Numbered from the stretch's first letter, positions 1-6,118 are shown. The stretch is 6,118 bases of DNA from Roseimarinus sp035271585 (GCA_035271585.1 DATERL010000166.1:1-6118); one strand, 5' to 3'. Notes: generated by a model not told the origin, from the sequence alone. Translations and numbers: made by a program.

Positions 1-427
1 GAGCAAAACGCTTTAAGGGATTTCCATCGGCATCAATCAAAAATTTGGTGAAATTCCATTTCAATTTTGAGCCAAATGTTCCTTTTAATGTTGATTTTAA
101 ATATTTATAAATCGGATGTGCATTTTGGCCATTTACATCTACTTTTGAGAACATGGGAAAAGTAACACCGTAGTTTATCATGCATCCTTCGGATATTGAT
201 TTTTCGTCGCCAGGCTCTTGGTTTGCAAACTGGTTACACGGAAAGCCCAAAATTACAAAGCCTTTATCTTTGTACTTTTCATATAAATTTTCTAGCCCTT
301 CAAATTGAGGTGTGAGGCCGCATTTGCTGGCTGTATTTACTACAAGCACAACTTTGCCTTCGTAGTTTTGCATGCTAATTTCCTTACCTTGAAGGCTTAG
401 TGCATCAAATTGATAAAAGTTTTTCAT
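1..427 (-). CDS. Glutathione peroxidase family protein (2-Cys, thioredoxin-type), 3' end outside window
   Basis: The first 142 residues are visible; the C-terminus lies beyond the left edge. The family reduces hydrogen peroxide and organic hydroperoxides. The catalytic tetrad can be read: Cys36 in NTASKCGLTPQF, Gln70 in ANQEPG, and Trp124-Asn125 in KWNFTKF. The FPCNQF signature is at residues 62-67. Position 36 is an ordinary TGC cysteine, not selenocysteine. A second cysteine, Cys82 (SEGCMINYG), sits where yeast Gpx3 and plant enzymes have their resolving cysteine, so by family knowledge the protein is probably regenerated by thioredoxin rather than glutathione. No signal peptide is seen, so it is likely cytoplasmic. 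The ATG start fits the usual family N-terminus (MKNFYQFDALSLQGKEI) and follows a purine-rich stretch without a true Shine-Dalgarno. It lies downstream of the HAD gene on the same strand with about 80 bases between. The assignment is firm; the preferred reductant is inferred. Confidence 0.95.
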   Translation of the reverse strand, partial: MKNFYQFDALSLQGKEISMQNYEGKVVLVVNTASKCGLTPQFEGLENLYEKYKDKGFVILGFPCNQFANQEPGDEKSISEGCMINYGVTFPMFSKVDVNGQNAHPIYKYLKSTLKGTFGSKLKWNFTKFLIDADGNPLKRFA

Positions 428-449
428 TTTCTTTCGACAATTAATAAAT

Positions 450-476
450 AAAAAAAACTATTATCCAGATAATTAG
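450..476 (-). terminator. Candidate weak intrinsic terminator after the HAD gene
   Basis: Read on the minus strand, this stretch forms a short AT-rich stem of about 8 pairs with one bulged A and a CTGG loop (plus-strand arms 458-465 and 468-476), directly followed by eight T residues (plus-strand A-run 450-457). It lies about 30 bases after the HAD stop and about 20 bases before the peroxidase start. The shape fits a Rho-independent terminator, but the stem is weak, and termination here would leave little room for a separate peroxidase promoter. Partial read-through is possible. Confidence 0.35.
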
Positions 477-506
477 TATAGACCACATTCGGGTCATCAA
501 ACGTTA

Positions 507-1142
507 TTACTTAAAATAATTTGTTAGTGTAGAAAAAGAATCAAATCGCAAATCATAATTTAATGCTACACCAAAACCATAGTCAACAAAAACAAATGGA
601 ACTCTTGCTAATCTACTTTGCTCACTATCGGACTCTGTATCGCCAACATAAACAGAATTGACTAAATTATGTTTTTTAATTAGAAAATTTATGTTTTCGT
701 GTTTGGGTTTAAAATTCATTCCATGAGACATTGTATCTGTTATACAGCCTTCAATTCCAGACCAATCCATGAAATGTTTTATTGTAAACTCAGAACAATT
801 ACTAACGATAAAAAGCTTGTGTTTTCGACTTAACTCATACAATCCATTTTTCACACCTTCATATAGAATACCGCCACCAGATTTTATACGCTTATATTGA
901 AAATCCACAATATCGTTATACATTAACTTCCGCCTATCAAGTTGAAACTCGGGCAACAACACTTCTAAATATTCATCTTCTTCTAAACCCATAAAATTGT
1001 ATAAATCATTTACTGTTAATCGTCTATCAATGTTATTGAATTCGAAAAAATCATTAAATCCTTGTGCGTAACAATTCACACCATCCCACAAAGTTCCATC
1101 TAAATCAAAAAAAATAGAATCAATTTCACTTTTACCTATCAT
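507..1142 (-). CDS. HAD-superfamily hydrolase (phosphoglycolate phosphatase-like)
   Basis: The product is about 211 residues if begun at the ATG at 1142. An in-frame GTG at 1172 would add 10 residues; it comes straight after an in-frame TAA, and neither start has a Shine-Dalgarno, so the ATG is preferred. All four HAD motifs are present (ATG numbering): motif I FFDLDGTLWD with nucleophile Asp13 and Asp15, motif II IVSNCS with Ser114, motif III Lys145 in FKPKH, and motif IV VGDTESD with acidic residues Asp168 and Asp172. The segment between motifs I and II (about residues 25-95) is mostly helix-like, matching a type C1 cap of the phosphoglycolate phosphatase/beta-phosphoglucomutase group. It has no signal peptide, so it should be a cytoplasmic small-molecule phosphatase. 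The substrate cannot be told. The gene looks more A+T-rich than the plus-strand sugar genes and is transcribed away from them, so it is probably not part of that cluster. Confidence 0.88.
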   Translation of the reverse strand: MIGKSEIDSIFFDLDGTLWDGVNCYAQGFNDFFEFNNIDRRLTVNDLYNFMGLEEDEYLEVLLPEFQLDRRKLMYNDIVDFQYKRIKSGGGILYEGVKNGLYELSRKHKLFIVSNCSEFTIKHFMDWSGIEGCITDTMSHGMNFKPKHENINFLIKKHNLVNSVYVGDTESDSEQSRLARVPFVFVDYGFGVALNYDLRFDSFSTLTNYFK

Positions 1143-1245
1143 ATTAATTAGCTGTGTTTGTTTTATTTGCACTTAAATATAAATGAACACATAATAAAAA
1201 CTAAAAATCATAATCGAAGCGCTTTATTATACAATATTGTTGAAT

Positions 1246-1294
1246 AAAACACCCCCATTTTCAATAAAACGATAAAAACGCCCCCTCTATTTTC
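1246..1294 (+). promoter_or_regulatory. Two imperfect direct repeats upstream of the GH27 gene, candidate activator site
   Basis: The 211-base divergent region 1143-1353 has no gene. Inside it, AAAACACCCCC (1246-1256) and AAAACGCCCCC (1275-1285) match at 10 of 11 positions, 29 bases apart. Each is followed by an ATTTTC block (1257-1262 and 1289-1294). C-runs stand out in an otherwise AT-rich region. Direct repeats about three helical turns apart, just before a possible -7 element, would suit an AraC-type activator such as the DNA-binding part of Bacteroidota hybrid two-component sensors. That regulator assignment is inference. Two short palindromes lie just to the left (1217-1224 and 1231-1240). 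Confidence 0.4.
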
Positions 1295-1295
1295 T

Positions 1296-1303
1296 TATCT
1301 TTA
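1296..1303 (+). promoter_or_regulatory. Possible Bacteroidota -7 promoter element for the GH27 gene
   Basis: TATCTTTA matches 7 of 8 positions of the Bacteroidota -7 consensus TAnnTTTG. It lies 50 bases before the ATG and just after the direct repeats. No TTTG -33 element is found at the expected 19-21 base distance, which would fit an activator-dependent promoter or a chance match. Confidence 0.25.
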
Positions 1304-1353
1304 GCCTTATAATTGCATCAAATTAATCATTAACCATTAAATAACTAAAAAAA

Positions 1354-2565
1354 ATGAAACGTATATTTTTACTACTGTTCTTATTTGCAGCAACAACCTC
1401 TTTTTCTCAAAAACATGAAGGTTTAGCCCTAACCCCACCCATGGGATGGAACAGTTGGAACACTTTTGCCTGCAATGTGAGCGAAGTTTTAATAAAAGAA
1501 ATGGCCGATGCCATGGTCGAGAAAGGCTTGAAAGATGCCGGATATGAATACATTGTAATTGACGACTGCTGGCAAATTGGCCGCGACAGCGCTGGTTTCA
1601 TCATTGTTGACCCCGACCGTTTTCCTAAGGGGATGAAACACGTAGCCGACTACGTACACTCAAAAGGTTTGAAATTTGGAATTTACTCATGTGCAGGCAC
1701 TCAAACTTGTGCAGGCCGCCCAGGTAGCCGTGGTCACGAATACCAAGATGCATACACCTATGCAAAATGGGGAGTCGATTATCTTAAATATGACTGGTGC
1801 AGCAACGACGGTCAAAACTCTATCGAATCGTACCGTTTAATGAGTCAAAAACTGAAAGAAGCCGGACGTCCCATTGTTTTCAGCCTTTGCGAATGGGGTG
1901 ATACTAAACCTTGGGAATGGGCCAAAGATATTGGACACCTTTGGCGTACCACCGGCGACATTTCTGCTTGTTTCGACTGCATTGTAGAACATGGAACATG
2001 GAAAAGCTGGGGAACTATGCAAATACTTGACATGCAGGATGGCTTGCGCGAATATGCCGGTCCCGGACATTGGAACGATCCCGATATGCTCGAAGTTGGA
2101 GTGGGCAACCTTACCAACAACGAAAACCGCGCACACTTCACAATGTGGTGCATGTTGGCCTCACCACTAATAGCAGGTAACGACCTTCGCTCAATGACCA
2201 ACGAAGTTAAGGACGTACTTACCAATGCCAATATAATTGCAATCAACCAAGATCCATTAGGAATACAGGGATTGAGGTACAAAGTTGAAAACGGACTCGA
2301 AACATGGTTTAAGCCACTTAAAAATGGCGAATGGGCTGTTTGTTTCCTTAACCGTAACACCGAAGCAGTTAAGCTCGAATTCGACTGGGCAAAAAATATT
2401 GTAGTTGACGATTTTGCCAAATTAACTTTCGACACCAATAATAAAGTGTTCAAAATGAAAAATATTTGGACAAATAAAGAAGCCGGGAATACCAAAAAAG
2501 CACTAAAAGCAGAAATTCCTGCCCGCGACGTGTTAATGCTACGTTTAAGCCCTGATAAAAAATAA
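1354..2565 (+). CDS. GH27 alpha-galactosidase, exported
   Basis: This 403-residue protein has a type I signal peptide (MKRI, then a hydrophobic run to about residue 17, probable cleavage near Ser18-Gln19). The GH27 barrel begins at once with the hallmark TPPMGWNSWN (residues 27-36), followed by VIDDCWQ (68-74) and GIYSCAGTQTC (109-119). The catalytic nucleophile is Asp147 in YLKYDWC, and the acid/base is Asp202 in RTTGDI, by alignment with the human alpha-galactosidase motifs. The SLCEWG loop (177-182), with Glu180, is the form found in alpha-galactosidases rather than N-acetylgalactosaminidases. A beta-sandwich C-terminal domain covers about residues 305-400. The family removes terminal alpha-galactose with retention of configuration. 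Next to mannanases, the likely role is stripping alpha-1,6-galactose from galactomannan or its oligosaccharides, probably in the periplasm. It is the first gene of the plus-strand cluster. The ATG follows an A-rich leader. Family firm; natural substrate inferred. Confidence 0.95.
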   Translation: MKRIFLLLFLFAATTSFSQKHEGLALTPPMGWNSWNTFACNVSEVLIKEMADAMVEKGLKDAGYEYIVIDDCWQIGRDSAGFIIVDPDRFPKGMKHVADYVHSKGLKFGIYSCAGTQTCAGRPGSRGHEYQDAYTYAKWGVDYLKYDWCSNDGQNSIESYRLMSQKLKEAGRPIVFSLCEWGDTKPWEWAKDIGHLWRTTGDISACFDCIVEHGTWKSWGTMQILDMQDGLREYAGPGHWNDPDMLEVGVGNLTNNENRAHFTMWCMLASPLIAGNDLRSMTNEVKDVLTNANIIAINQDPLGIQGLRYKVENGLETWFKPLKNGEWAVCFLNRNTEAVKLEFDWAKNIVVDDFAKLTFDTNNKVFKMKNIWTNKEAGNTKKALKAEIPARDVLMLRLSPDKK

Positions 2566-2587
2566 TTTTCAGTAATGCACATTTTTC

Positions 2588-2625
2588 CAAGTTCACAATG
2601 AAAACAAATCTTCATTGTGAACTTG
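2588..2625 (+). terminator. Strong stem-loop after the GH27 gene (terminator or intercistronic mRNA element)
   Basis: A perfect 15-base-pair inverted repeat has arms at 2588-2602 and 2611-2625 with an 8-base loop (AACAAATC). It begins 23 bases after the GH27 stop and ends 21 bases before the next start. The tail is only TTTCAATAG, so the T-run is short. It may end part of the transcript after GH27, or protect the GH27 message from 3' decay while letting the downstream GH26 genes be read. The stem is seen directly; its role is inferred. Confidence 0.6.
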
Positions 2626-2646
2626 TTTCAATAGAACTATAGCTTT

Positions 2647-4215
2647 ATGAACACACATACACTATCAAAAAAAAACATTACTGCTCAATTAATTATTTTA
2701 ATTGGCATCGTTTTTTCCTTGGGATTTAACTCGTGCAGTATAAAAACAGATACAATCAACAACGAAATAAAACTAAGTAATCCCAACCCTTCGAAAGAAG
2801 CAGTAGCAGTTTACCGTTATCTAAACGACATGAAAGGGAAAGTAATTCTTTCGGGGCAAATGTGGGCGCCGTGGGGAATCGACGAAATAGAATACGTTTA
2901 CAACATAACCGGAAAATACCCGGCAATTAGAGGTCAGGATCTGATTACCGAAACAGAAAACGACAATGAAATACGTTTGGCAACCGAATGGTGGAAAAAA
3001 GGTGGAATCCCTACCATCATGTGGCATTGGGGCGCGCCATCGGTTGGCGAAGGCTATCCCAATAGCCAGGCTGAAATCAATATCGAAAATTGCTTTATCG
3101 AAGGCACCACAGAATACAACGAAATGTGGCGCGAACTGAAAGTAAAAGCAACTCATCTTGAAAAACTTCGCGATGCTAATGTGCCCATTTTGTGGCGTCC
3201 TTTTCACGAGTTGAATGGGCACTGGTTTTGGTACGGCAAACAAGGTTCCGAAAATTTCAAAAAGCTTTGGAAAACCATGTACAACTACTACGTACACGAA
3301 AGGGGACTGAACAACCTCATTTGGGTATTTTGCCATACTGGCGATGCCAACCCCGAATGGTATCCTGGCGACGAATTTGTTGATATGGCAGGGCCCGATA
3401 CCTATGCTTTGGATAATTCACCACAAACCGAAATGTTCATCAATGCCAATCAACTCAATACCAAATACCCATTACCATTTCACGAATGTGGTATTCCGCC
3501 AAACCCCGACCAATGCCTAGCACAAAACGCAATGTGGTCGTGGTGGATGCAATGGCATACCAGTCATTTGCAACATACCGACACCACTTATCTAAAATAT
3601 GTTTATAACCACAGCTTGATAATTACGCTCGACGAAGTCCCCGATATTATGGCCCTTTATAGCTGGGACAGTAAATGTAAACCGTCGGATTTAAGCGCAC
3701 GCATAAAAGTTGACCAAAACGAATGGGGTAACAACAACACAATAATGTTTGACGACGGCGAATCGGCTGTTTTTGAAGCAAAATCGAACAACAAAGGGCA
3801 ATGGAAATGGAGTGGATACGGCACATCGGGAAACAATGAGCAACAAAAGGTAACACTTGGCACAAAGGGGAGTGCTTTGGCCATGTTTACGAACGATTGC
3901 GGCGCCACTTCGAGCCTTGTTTTCAATGTTGGCGAAATGCGCGAGCTATGCCAGCCTACCCCACTCGCCCCAATGATGAAAATTGGCAATGGCGAATGGT
4001 CAGGCATCAACAAAGCGACGGTCAAAGCAGGCGAAATTATATCGTTTGGCCCGCACCCTGTTCATGGCGGAAACTGGCGATGGGAAGGCGGAACAAGTGG
4101 CAACACAAGAGAAAAAACTTTCGAAGCTTCGGTTACAACAACAATAACTGCCATCCATACCAATTTTTGTGGTACCGAAAGTTATATTAATTTCGAAATT
4201 ATAGTTGAGCAATAA
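2647..4215 (+). CDS. GH26 glycoside hydrolase (probable beta-mannanase), lipoprotein with two C-terminal W-x-W modules
   Basis: This 522-residue protein has a long positive N-terminus, a hydrophobic segment (about 14-27) and a lipobox-like GFNSC with Cys30, so it is probably a lipoprotein. The GH26 barrel covers about residues 48-342. IMWHWG is at 124-129. The acid/base is Glu188 in WRPFHELNGHWFWYG (183-197). The nucleophile is probably Glu280 in LPFHECG, a less usual context than the common ETG. Trp340 in LYSWDSK fits the conserved end-of-barrel Trp. Most GH26 enzymes cut internal beta-1,4-mannan bonds, but beta-1,3-xylanases and lichenases also occur in the family. Residues 353-520 are two tandem copies of an about 75-residue beta-rich module of unknown function (listed separately). 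The gene sits between the GH27 hairpin and a second GH26 gene, supporting a role in galactomannan breakdown. The ATG gives the full lipoprotein signal. Family confidence is high; exact substrate moderate. Confidence 0.92.
   Translation: MNTHTLSKKNITAQLIILIGIVFSLGFNSCSIKTDTINNEIKLSNPNPSKEAVAVYRYLNDMKGKVILSGQMWAPWGIDEIEYVYNITGKYPAIRGQDLITETENDNEIRLATEWWKKGGIPTIMWHWGAPSVGEGYPNSQAEINIENCFIEGTTEYNEMWRELKVKATHLEKLRDANVPILWRPFHELNGHWFWYGKQGSENFKKLWKTMYNYYVHERGLNNLIWVFCHTGDANPEWYPGDEFVDMAGPDTYALDNSPQTEMFINANQLNTKYPLPFHECGIPPNPDQCLAQNAMWSWWMQWHTSHLQHTDTTYLKYVYNHSLIITLDEVPDIMALYSWDSKCKPSDLSARIKVDQNEWGNNNTIMFDDGESAVFEAKSNNKGQWKWSGYGTSGNNEQQKVTLGTKGSALAMFTNDCGATSSLVFNVGEMRELCQPTPLAPMMKIGNGEWSGINKATVKAGEIISFGPHPVHGGNWRWEGGTSGNTREKTFEASVTTTITAIHTNFCGTESYINFEIIVEQ
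3703..4206 (+). repeat. Tandem duplicated C-terminal module in the first GH26 protein
   Basis: Protein-level repeat: copy 1 is about residues 353-428 (3703-3930) and copy 2 about 446-520 (3982-4206). Shared landmarks in order are I-x-(V/G)-x-x-x-E-W (E359-W360; E450-W451), a G-E pair (371-372; 462-463), G-x-W-x-W-x-G (W386/W388; W477/W479, with N for Q at the third position), GTSGN or GGTSGN followed by E, N-x-C-G (416-419; 506-509), S, and F-x-(V/I) at the end. This looks like an Ig-like beta-sandwich seen at the C-termini of Bacteroidota glycosidases; the exposed Trp pairs make sugar binding possible, but that is inference. The DNA copies have diverged well, so the duplication is old. Confidence 0.75.
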
Positions 4216-4373
4216 ACCAAACACCAATTTTATAAGCACTTTATTATTAAGATTATGCAGTAATATATTACCACTTAAACTAGCATTTGATACAAGAATA
4301 TATTGTTCCAATTACTTATACATCAATTTTAAAAAAGTGAAAAGATAATTTTTTATTATTAAAAATAAAGAAC
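4216..4373 (+). other. AT-rich intergenic gap between the two GH26 genes, with a 12-base palindrome
   Basis: No gene is seen in these 158 bases. A perfect palindrome GTAATATATTAC lies at 4260-4271. No T-tailed hairpin, no convincing TTTG / TAnnTTTG promoter and no Shine-Dalgarno could be found. The gap is longer than the 3-base gap between the second and third GH26 genes, so a separate promoter for that pair is possible but unproven. The palindrome could be an operator or chance in AT-rich DNA. Confidence 0.4.
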
Positions 4374-5483
4374 GTGAGAAGAAGGATAATAGCAGCATTA
4401 GTAATTTTAAGTTTTGTAATTGCATCGTGTAACAATCAATTGGTTAAATATATTCCGGCCAACAAAAATGCAACACCCGAAGCCAAAGCTTTATACCATA
4501 AAATGGGAACATTGCTCAACAAAGGGATTATGTTTGGTCATCAGGATACCTATTTGTACGGTGTTGAATGGAAAACGGAGGGAATATCGGATGTAAAACA
4601 AGTGAGTGGTGATTTTCCGGCTGTTTTTGGCTGGGAATTGGGCGATTTAGAACTTGGAAATAAGGCCAGCCTCGACTCGGTAAAATTCGACGAAATACGT
4701 GAAGGGATAATATGGGCTCATGAAAATGGGGCCATTAACACCATAAGCTGGCACACCAACAACCCGCTTACTGCGGGTAGTGCGTGGGATACCAGTAGCG
4801 ACCAAGTAGTGAAAAGCATTTTACCCAATGGTGAAAAAAACGCTGATTATATCGATATGCTTGATAAAACAGCCAATTTTTTACTTTCGTTAAGCGACAA
4901 AAACGGAAAACTTATACCACTCATTTTCAGACCCTACCACGAACATACTGGGAACTGGTTTTGGTGGGGACAGCGTTTATGCTCAACCGACCAATACATT
5001 GCATTATGGCAGTTAACCGTTGATTATTTCAACTCACGTGGGCTCAACAACCTACTTTATGCCTATTCAGCAGCTGGCAATCTAAAAACAGCCAACGATT
5101 TTATGGAGCGTTATCCGGGTAATGAAATTGTCGATTTTGTAGGTTTCGATACCTACCAACATAGCATTGAGCATCGCGATGGCTACATGGATGGCATCAA
5201 AAATCAAATGGAAATAATAATACCAATAGCCACTCAAAATAATAAAATACCAATTTTGGCCGAAACTGGTTTTAATGCCATTCCAGATTCGCAATGGTGG
5301 ACTGCAACACTTTGGCCGGCCATTCAAGATTATCCAATTTCGTACGTTTTGGTTTGGCGAAATGCCTACGACTGCGCTAACCACTTTTATGCACCCTACC
5401 CGGGTTGCATTAGCGCCGATAACTTTATCGAGTTCAAAGCATTAGACAGCATTCTATTCTTAAATGATATTCAAGAAAAATAA
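4374..5483 (+). CDS. GH26 glycoside hydrolase (probable beta-mannanase), single-domain lipoprotein
   Basis: This 369-residue protein begins with GTG. That start is the only one possible, because an in-frame TGA stands at 4338-4340 and no ATG falls between, and it gives a complete lipoprotein signal: MRRR, a hydrophobic run, and lipobox VIASC with Cys19. The barrel covers about residues 36-362. Motifs are GHQDT (55-59), SWHTNNP (125-131), acid/base Glu190 in FRPYHEHTGNWFWWG (185-199), GFDTYQH (257-263), nucleophile Glu297 in ILAETGFNA, and VLVWRNA with Trp328. These are the standard mannanase-type GH26 motifs, much closer to the family norm than those of the gene upstream. No accessory domain is present. 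The residues after Cys19 (NNQLVK) lack the acidic surface-export signal of Bacteroidota lipoproteins, so the enzyme is probably held on the periplasmic side and works on imported manno-oligosaccharides (inference). The next gene starts 3 bases after the stop, so the two are co-transcribed. Confidence 0.94.
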   Translation: MRRRIIAALVILSFVIASCNNQLVKYIPANKNATPEAKALYHKMGTLLNKGIMFGHQDTYLYGVEWKTEGISDVKQVSGDFPAVFGWELGDLELGNKASLDSVKFDEIREGIIWAHENGAINTISWHTNNPLTAGSAWDTSSDQVVKSILPNGEKNADYIDMLDKTANFLLSLSDKNGKLIPLIFRPYHEHTGNWFWWGQRLCSTDQYIALWQLTVDYFNSRGLNNLLYAYSAAGNLKTANDFMERYPGNEIVDFVGFDTYQHSIEHRDGYMDGIKNQMEIIIPIATQNNKIPILAETGFNAIPDSQWWTATLWPAIQDYPISYVLVWRNAYDCANHFYAPYPGCISADNFIEFKALDSILFLNDIQEK

Positions 5484-5486
5484 AAA

Positions 5487-6118
5487 ATGATGGTAAAAAA
5501 GCTGATATTATTATTCCTTTTCTTATTCACTATCTGCCACATCAGTAATGCTCAAATTTTTGAAGCCGAAAATGCGACCTTATCCGATGGAGCCACAGTT
5601 GTTAAAAACGCTTCCTGCTCGGGTGCTGCATTTGTACAACTCAAAGGAGGCCAACTCGAAATGAAAATAACACTCGAAGCCGAAGGGTTTTTCGATATTT
5701 ACATCAATGCGGCCTCGTCGGGGAATAAAAAAATTAACGGTTTCGCCATCAATGGTTCATCCGTCGATTTTACCTTAGACCAAACAACTTATAGCAATTT
5801 AAAAGTAGTAAGCTGCTTAAAATTGAGCAAAGGCGAACATTCCATTGGTATTATCAACTCGTGGGGATGGATTAATATTGACTTTTTTGAGTTCAAACAA
5901 GTTGAAGCTGGTGAGCGGTTTAAAATTAACAAAACATTGGTTACCCCCAGCCCTACAACACAAGCACAAAAGCTTTACGACTTTTTGTACGACAATTATG
6001 GAGAAAAAATCATTTCGGGGGTGATGACACTAAACAGCATGGACGAAATTAATTGGCTGCAGAGCAAAACCGGGAAAAAACCAGCTTTGGTGGGAATAGA
6101 TTTTCTTCATTGCGGACG
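5487..6118 (+). CDS. CBM35-like module plus GH26 catalytic domain, exported, 3' end outside window
   Basis: The first 210 residues are visible; the reading frame stays open to the right edge. A type I signal peptide is clear (MMVKK, a hydrophobic run, probable cleavage at SNA-Q, after Ala22). Residues 24-137 form a beta-sandwich of CBM35/CBM6 type: opening IFEAENATL with Glu26 and Glu28, which bind calcium in this clan, a central GFFDIYINAAS strand, and closing WGWINIDFFEF with Asp132. CBM35 members include mannan and galactomannan binders. From residue 155 the GH26 N-terminus begins (PSPTTQAQKLYDFLYDNYGEK is its first helix region), followed by SGVM (177-180) and ALVGIDFLHCG (200-210), the usual first strands of the barrel. 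The catalytic glutamates lie beyond the window. The start 3 bases after the preceding GH26 stop marks an operon; the ATG at 5490 is an alternative that changes little. Its substrate is probably mannan, by family and context. Confidence 0.9.
   Translation, partial: MMVKKLILLFLFLFTICHISNAQIFEAENATLSDGATVVKNASCSGAAFVQLKGGQLEMKITLEAEGFFDIYINAASSGNKKINGFAINGSSVDFTLDQTTYSNLKVVSCLKLSKGEHSIGIINSWGWINIDFFEFKQVEAGERFKINKTLVTPSPTTQAQKLYDFLYDNYGEKIISGVMTLNSMDEINWLQSKTGKKPALVGIDFLHCG

Noticed and set aside
477..501. Possible minus-strand promoter (TTTG, 17 bases, TATACTAA) for the peroxidase gene
   Set aside because: The spacing is short of 19-21 and the -7 element matches the consensus poorly.
1143..1172. 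Extended HAD start at GTG 1172
   Set aside because: GTG is merely the first codon after an in-frame TAA; the ATG at 1142 already leaves a normal lead-in to motif I.
1217..1240. Short palindromes AAGCGCTT and ACAATATTGT upstream of the GH27 gene
   Set aside because: They are 8 and 10 bases in AT-rich DNA, unrelated to each other and to the palindrome at 4260; too weak to call operators by themselves.
1845..2615. Long antisense open frame of 256 codons opposite the GH27 gene
   Set aside because: It is a shadow of the strongly supported GH27 frame, with no recognisable domain; the other antisense frames at 2821-3336, 3657-4025 and 5082-5384 are likewise shadows.
4188..4201. 14-base perfect palindrome TAATTTCGAAATTA
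   Set aside because: It lies inside the coding region of the first GH26 gene, encoding its last beta-strand, is AT-rich and has no T-tail; chance is the simplest explanation.
4000..4311. Antisense open frame across the 3' end of the first GH26 gene and the following spacer
   Set aside because: Most of it overlaps the real coding strand, its translation shows no domain, and no start signal or promoter supports it.

Overview
The window looks like a piece of a Bacteroidota genome. Signal peptides are of Bacteroidota type, two enzymes are lipoproteins, no start codon is preceded by a clear Shine-Dalgarno sequence (starts follow A-rich leaders), and the glycosidase families are those of glycan-utilisation loci in this phylum. 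Genus cannot be told from the sequence.

Layout. Positions 1-1142 hold two minus-strand housekeeping-type genes: a truncated 2-Cys glutathione peroxidase (thioredoxin-type) and a HAD-family phosphatase, with a weak hairpin plus T-run between them. A non-coding, AT-rich, divergent intergenic region (1143-1353) follows and carries two imperfect direct repeats with C-runs. From 1354 to the right edge all genes are on the plus strand and form a carbohydrate-degrading cluster: a GH27 alpha-galactosidase, a GH26 lipoprotein with two tandem C-terminal W-x-W modules, a second, single-domain GH26 lipoprotein that starts with GTG, and, 3 bases after its stop, a third GH26 enzyme with an N-terminal CBM35-like module, cut by the window edge.

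How the genes work together (inference from families). GH26 enzymes are mostly beta-1,4-mannanases and GH27 alpha-galactosidases remove alpha-1,6-galactose side chains, so the cluster is best read as part of a galactomannan (or galactoglucomannan) utilisation locus. Differing export signals (type I for GH27 and the third GH26, lipoprotein for the other two) and differing accessory modules suggest the three GH26 enzymes divide the work by location or chain length. No SusC/SusD pair, transporter, mannosidase, mannobiose phosphorylase or regulator gene lies inside the window, so it is only a fragment of any such locus.

I found no tRNA, rRNA, CRISPR array, insertion sequence or phage gene, and no evidence of a wholly new system. 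The points most worth a second look are the duplicated C-terminal modules, the three differently built GH26 enzymes side by side, the strong intercistronic hairpin after the GH27 gene, and the direct repeats upstream of it.
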